A DNA stretch of 64,000 nucleotides from Streptomyces sp. NBC_00239 (GTDB taxonomy: Bacteria > Actinomycetota > Actinomycetes > Streptomycetales > Streptomycetaceae). A model generated the notes under the pieces. The model did not search any database. It saw only the letters and a list, made by a program, of their open reading frames with translations, and had not been told where the DNA came from. Below are positions 60,549 through 64,000 of the stretch, piece after piece. Position 1 is the first letter of the stretch; every line of letters starts with the position of its first letter. A program made the translations under genes and the position numbers. The DNA is taken from contig NZ_CP108095.1 of the NCBI RefSeq assembly GCF_036194065.1, positions 5,146,001 through 5,210,000 of the forward strand, in the 5' to 3' direction.

Positions 60549-61600
60549 GCGGCATCCGCTTCGACTCCGTTTCGGTCGCCTACCACGGCAACACGGTCCT
60601 CGACTCGCTGGACCTGACCGTCCAACCGGGCGAGGTCATGGCCCTGCTCGGGCCCTCCGGCTCGGGCAAGACCACCGCACTGCGGGCCGTCGCCGGCTTC
60701 GTCCGCCCGGTCTCCGGCCGCGTCCTGATCGGCGACCGCGACGTCACGGACCTGCCGCCGCACAAGCGCGGCATCGGGATGGTCGTCCAGCAGTACGCCC
60801 TCTTCCCGCACATGCGCGTCCAGGACAACGTCGAATTCGGGCTGCGCGCCCAGAAGGTGCCCAAGGCCGAGATACCCGCCCGGGTCGCGGAGGCCCTGGA
60901 GATGACCGGCATGGCCGCCTACGCCCGCCGCTACCCGCGCGAGCTGTCCGGCGGCCAGCAGCAGCGCGTCGCCATCGCCCGCGCGCTGGCCATCCGCCCC
61001 AAGGTGCTGCTCCTCGACGAGCCGCTGTCCGCGCTCGACGCGCAGCTGCGCTCCGGCATGCTCGCGGAACTCGCCCGCCTGCACCGCGAACTGCCCGACG
61101 TCTCCCTCCTGTACGTCACCCACGACCAGGTCGAGGCGCTCACCCTCGCCGACCGGATCGCGGTCATGGACAAGGCGCGGCTCCAGGACTGCGGCACCCC
61201 GCAGCAGCTGTACCGGGCCCCGCGGAACGAGTTCACCGCCTCCTTCGTCGGCAACGCCAACCTGCTGCCGGTCACGGTGGCGGACACGGCCGGCGCCGCG
61301 GAGTTCGCGGGCACCCGGCTCACCCTGGACACCGGCCGGGCGGCGCCCGGCGCCACCGCCACCCTGTGCGTGCGCCCGCACCTGCTCGGACTCGGCGCCG
61401 GCCCCAACGCCCTGCACGGCCGGATCTCCGAGGTCCAATGGCGCGGCTCCACCCACCGGCTGTACGTCGAGGTGGCCGGCCACCGGGTCAAGGCGGACCT
61501 GCCCGAGCTGCGGGAGACCCCGGCGCTCGGGGAAGAGGTCACCCTGCACTTCGCCCCGCAGGACGCGGTGCTGCTCGCGGCGGGCGTGGCCGATGCGTAG
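60545..61600 (+). CDS. Aminoethylphosphonate ABC importer ATP-binding protein
   Basis: The 351-residue ATPase starts at GTG 60545, overlapping the hydrolase stop by 4 bases. Walker A is LGPSGSGKTTAL, the Q-loop is VVQQYALFPHMRV, the signature is ELSGGQQQRVAIARAL, Walker B is VLLLDEPLSALD and the H-loop is YVTHDQVEALTLAD. The last 100 residues form a TOBE-like domain (LPVTVADTAGAAEFAG; HGRISEVQWRGSTHRLYVE). This layout is the PotA/Fbp type used for aminoethylphosphonate uptake. It energises the two permeases below. Confidence 0.92.
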   Translation: MSGIRFDSVSVAYHGNTVLDSLDLTVQPGEVMALLGPSGSGKTTALRAVAGFVRPVSGRVLIGDRDVTDLPPHKRGIGMVVQQYALFPHMRVQDNVEFGLRAQKVPKAEIPARVAEALEMTGMAAYARRYPRELSGGQQQRVAIARALAIRPKVLLLDEPLSALDAQLRSGMLAELARLHRELPDVSLLYVTHDQVEALTLADRIAVMDKARLQDCGTPQQLYRAPRNEFTASFVGNANLLPVTVADTAGAAEFAGTRLTLDTGRAAPGATATLCVRPHLLGLGAGPNALHGRISEVQWRGSTHRLYVEVAGHRVKADLPELRETPALGEEVTLHFAPQDAVLLAAGVADA

Positions 61601-62744
61601 CCCCTCCGGCCCGGAACTGTCACCGCCGGGCAGCCCCCCGCAGACCGCCGCGACCGGCCTGGCAACCGGCCCGGCAACCGGGGCCGCCCCCGCCGCTGTC
61701 GCCCCCGCCGCAGCGGCCTCCGCCGCCCCCGCCGCAGCCCCCGCCGCCGCTCCTGGCGCGGACGACACCGAAGCCCGTACACCCGGCCCCCGCCAGGCCG
61801 CCGGTACCCCCGGCAACGGCCCCGACGCCCAGGCGGGCAAGCCCCGTACCCCCGGCAACGGCCCCGACGCCCGGGCGGGCAAGCCCCGTACGACCCGTAC
61901 GACCCGTACCCCCGGCGCCGCTCGCGGCGGGACGCGGTGGCTGTGGGCGGTGCCGCCCGTCGCCGTCCTCGGGCTGGTCTTCCTCTACCCGATCGGCCTC
62001 GTCGTCCAGCAGTCGCTGACGCCGGACGGCGGCGGCGGTGCCTTCGACGCCTACGCCGACGTGTTCGGCTCCACGTCCTTCCGCGAAGCGCTGTGGACCA
62101 CCGTGTGGCTGGCCGTCGCCGCCACCGCCGGCTGCCTGGCGCTCGGCTTCGTCCTCGCGCTGGTCATCGCCTTCGTGCCGTTCCCCGGAGCGAAGGCCGT
62201 CGCCCGGTTCGTCGACGTCTTCCTCTCCTTCCCGTCCTTCCTGATCACCCTCGCGCTGCTGTTCATCTACGGCACCGTCGGGATGGCCAACGGGGTGTGG
62301 ACGGACCTCACCGGGGCCGCCGAGGGGCCCTTCCACTTCCTGACCACCCCCTGGGGCGTGCTCCTCGCGGAGATCACCTACTTCACGCCGTTCGTGATGC
62401 GCCCCCTGCTCGCCGCGTTCTCACAGCTCGACACCGCGCAGTTGGAGGTCGCCTCCTCGCTCGGCGCGCGGCCCGCCCGGATCGTGCGGCAGGTGATCCT
62501 GCCCGAGGCCGTGCCCGCGCTCGCCGCCGGCGGCAGCCTCGTCCTCGTCATGTGCCTCAACGAGTTCGGCATCGTCCTGTTCACCGGGGCCAAGGGCGTC
62601 ACGACCCTGCCGATGCTCGTCTACGGCAAGGCGATCCTCGAATCCGACTACCCGGCGGCGTGCGTGGTCGCCGTCGTCAACATCGCGATCTCCGTCGGCC
62701 TGTTCGGCCTCTACCGGGTGGTGAGCAAGCGTGCTGGTGCATAG
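61593..62744 (+). CDS. Aminoethylphosphonate ABC importer permease 1
   Basis: The 383-residue protein starts at ATG 61593, overlapping the ATPase by 8 bases. Residues 1-112 are an Ala/Pro/Gly/Thr-rich low-complexity extension with repeat units such as GNGPDAQAGKPRT. Six or seven helices follow: WAVPPVAVLGLVFLYPIG, WTTVWLAVAATAGCLALGFVLA, VDVFLSFPSFLITLALLFIYG. The EAA loop is SSLGARPARIVRQVILPEAVPAL. The membrane core fits the PhnU/V-type family. The N-terminal extension is unusual for such permeases. Confidence 0.9.
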   Translation: MRSPSGPELSPPGSPPQTAATGLATGPATGAAPAAVAPAAAASAAPAAAPAAAPGADDTEARTPGPRQAAGTPGNGPDAQAGKPRTPGNGPDARAGKPRTTRTTRTPGAARGGTRWLWAVPPVAVLGLVFLYPIGLVVQQSLTPDGGGGAFDAYADVFGSTSFREALWTTVWLAVAATAGCLALGFVLALVIAFVPFPGAKAVARFVDVFLSFPSFLITLALLFIYGTVGMANGVWTDLTGAAEGPFHFLTTPWGVLLAEITYFTPFVMRPLLAAFSQLDTAQLEVASSLGARPARIVRQVILPEAVPALAAGGSLVLVMCLNEFGIVLFTGAKGVTTLPMLVYGKAILESDYPAACVVAVVNIAISVGLFGLYRVVSKRAGA

Positions 62745-63528
62745 CAAGGCGGGCCGCTGGGCCGCCTGGGGCGTCTTCCTCGTCCTCTTCCTGCCGCTGT
62801 TCGCGCTGCCCCTGCTGGTCGTCGTGGCCGCCTCCTTCGCCACGAACTGGTCCGGCGCCTTCCCGTCCGGCCCGACCACCGTCCACTACGCCTCGGCCGT
62901 CCGCGGGGAATCCCTCCAGGCGCTGACCACCAGCCTGGTCACCGCCCTGGTCGCCAGCCTGCTCGCGCTCACCTTCGGCACGTGGGCGGCGCTCTCCGCG
63001 GCCGCCCTGAAGAAGCACGGGAAGCGCACCCTGGACGCGCTGTTCATGCTGCCCGTCGCGGTGCCCTCGGTGGTCGTCGGCCTCGCCGTGCTCGTCGCCT
63101 TCAGCCGGCCGCCGCTGCTCCTCAACGGCACCAGCAGCATCGTCATCCTGGCGCACACGATTCTTGTCACGGCGTTCGCCTACCAGTCGGTCTCCGCCGC
63201 GATCGTACGGCTCGACCCCGCGTACGAGCAGGCCGCGGCCAGCCTGGGCGCCCGGCCCGCGTACGTGCTGTGGCGGGTCAGGCTCCCGCTCCTGCTGCCG
63301 TCGCTCAACGCGGCCGCAGGGCTCTGCTTCGCCCTGTCCATGGGCGAGTTGAGCGCCACGATGATGCTCTACCCGCCGGACTGGATGCCGCTGCCCGTGC
63401 GCATCTTCACGGCCACCGACCGCGGCTCGCTGTACAGCGGCTCCGCCGTCGCCGTGGTGCTCATGGGCACCACGCTGCTGGTCCTGCTGGCCGTCTCCCG
63501 GATCCGCACCAAGGCCTCCTACCGCTGA
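62731..63528 (+). CDS. Aminoethylphosphonate ABC importer permease 2
   Basis: The 265-residue protein starts at GTG 62731, overlapping the previous gene by 14 bases. Helices include WGVFLVLFLPLFALPLLVVVAA, ALVASLLALTFGTWAAL, LFMLPVAVPSVVVGLAVLVAF and a final one. The EAA loop is ASLGARPAYVLWRVRLPLLLPSL. It pairs with permease 1 to form the membrane channel. The downstream gap of 106 bases precedes the binding-protein gene. Confidence 0.92.
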   Translation: MLVHSKAGRWAAWGVFLVLFLPLFALPLLVVVAASFATNWSGAFPSGPTTVHYASAVRGESLQALTTSLVTALVASLLALTFGTWAALSAAALKKHGKRTLDALFMLPVAVPSVVVGLAVLVAFSRPPLLLNGTSSIVILAHTILVTAFAYQSVSAAIVRLDPAYEQAAASLGARPAYVLWRVRLPLLLPSLNAAAGLCFALSMGELSATMMLYPPDWMPLPVRIFTATDRGSLYSGSAVAVVLMGTTLLVLLAVSRIRTKASYR

Positions 63529-63634
63529 CCTCCGGCCGCCCCCCCCCGCACCCGCACGGGCCCACGCCCCCGGGCCCGTTCCACCGCGTACCCCTCCTCC
63601 GCAGTCCCCTGCCCTCCCCAAGGAGATCCTCCGC

Positions 63635-64000
63635 ATGTCCCGCAACCTGCTCCGCCCGATCGCCGCAGTCACCGGCAGCCTCGCCCTCGCCGCCGGGCTC
63701 ACCGCCTGCGGCGCCACCGCCGACTCCGCGAACGGCGAGAAGGTCGTCACCGTCTACAGCGCCGACGGCCTCAAGGGCGAGAACGGCGACGGCTGGTACG
63801 ACAAGGTCTTCGCCGACTTCACCAAGAAGACCGGCATCAAGGTCAAGTACGTCGAGGGCGGTTCCGGCGAGATGGTGCAGCGCGCCGTCCGCGAGAAGAC
63901 CAACACCCAGGCCGACGTGCTGATCACGCTCCCGCCCTTCATCCAGCAGGCCGACGGCAAGGGCCTGATCGAGGCCTACCGGCCGCAGGGCTCCGAGCAG
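63635..64000 (+). CDS. 2-aminoethylphosphonate ABC transporter substrate-binding lipoprotein, 3' end outside the window
   Basis: The frame starts at ATG 63635 behind AAGGAG and is open for the last 122 codons of the window. The lipoprotein signal is RNLLRPIAAVTGSLALAAGL with lipobox LTAC. The mature part begins GEKVVTVYSADGLKGENGDG and carries a type II periplasmic-binding fold (WYDKVFADFTKKTGIKVKYV; NTQADVLITLPPF). It belongs to the Fbp/phosphonate-type family and completes the importer. Only the first third of the protein is visible. Confidence 0.88.
   Translation, partial: MSRNLLRPIAAVTGSLALAAGLTACGATADSANGEKVVTVYSADGLKGENGDGWYDKVFADFTKKTGIKVKYVEGGSGEMVQRAVREKTNTQADVLITLPPFIQQADGKGLIEAYRPQGSEQ

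Overview
The window is chromosomal DNA of a Streptomyces or very close relative. The evidence is very high GC with G/C-ending codons, frequent GTG starts, actinobacterial pairs (clpS with DUF2017; DUF6412 with a short YidC), a CysO/CysM/Mec cysteine set, DasR-type operators on nag PTS genes, and a class E sortase.

Layout. 0-4.5 kb: two RDD membrane proteins, a small membrane protein and a secreted M6 (immune inhibitor A type) protease. 4.5-8.1 kb: NAD salvage genes (pncA, pncB) divergent from clpS-DUF2017, with a perfect palindrome upstream of pncB. 8.4-12 kb: an amino-acid permease, then mec, a Cys-containing leader peptide, cysO and cysM. 12-18 kb: a membrane-anchored PemK-like protein, an MBL hydrolase, and nagE2, nagE1, nagF with four dre sites, then rph. 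18-22.7 kb: a lipoprotein, rdgB, tRNA-Leu(UAG), two tandem HNH genes, bcp, DUF3618, a GroES-like gene, and a guanidine exporter behind a guanidine-III riboswitch. 22.8-36.4 kb: a class A PBP, a three-gene ABC exporter, DUF1707, a repeat-rich non-coding 1.2 kb, an SGNH lipoprotein, DUF445, small membrane proteins, GNAT, and an AbiEi/DUF559-like protein.

36.4-48.9 kb is the accessory highlight, a composite conflict (defence) island made of two convergent gene trains. The minus-strand train runs MutL/MORC-like ATPase, DUF4420 PD-(D/E)XK protein, Z1 ATPase, and two cytosine-C5 methyltransferases. It resembles MORC-Z1 (Mza-type) systems, but no AIPR gene is seen and one methyltransferase has Arg in place of its catalytic Cys. 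The plus-strand train is a Vsr endonuclease followed by three overlapping genes: an XRE-HTH/GHKL ATPase fusion and two proteins of unknown function. I know of no named system with this three-gene module.

49-57.7 kb: a TPR/SEC-C protein, a class E sortase, DUF6412-YidC, a FAH hydrolase, a Gfo/Idh dehydrogenase divergent from a ROK regulator, and a secreted protein ending in an LADTG sorting signal that fits the nearby sortase. 57.7-64 kb: a HutC-type GntR regulator and a polycistron for uptake and breakdown of 2-aminoethylphosphonate (FAD oxidoreductase, phosphonatase-like HAD enzyme, ABC importer). The substrate-binding lipoprotein runs off the window end.

Functions come from motifs, length and gene order read by eye; no database search was possible.
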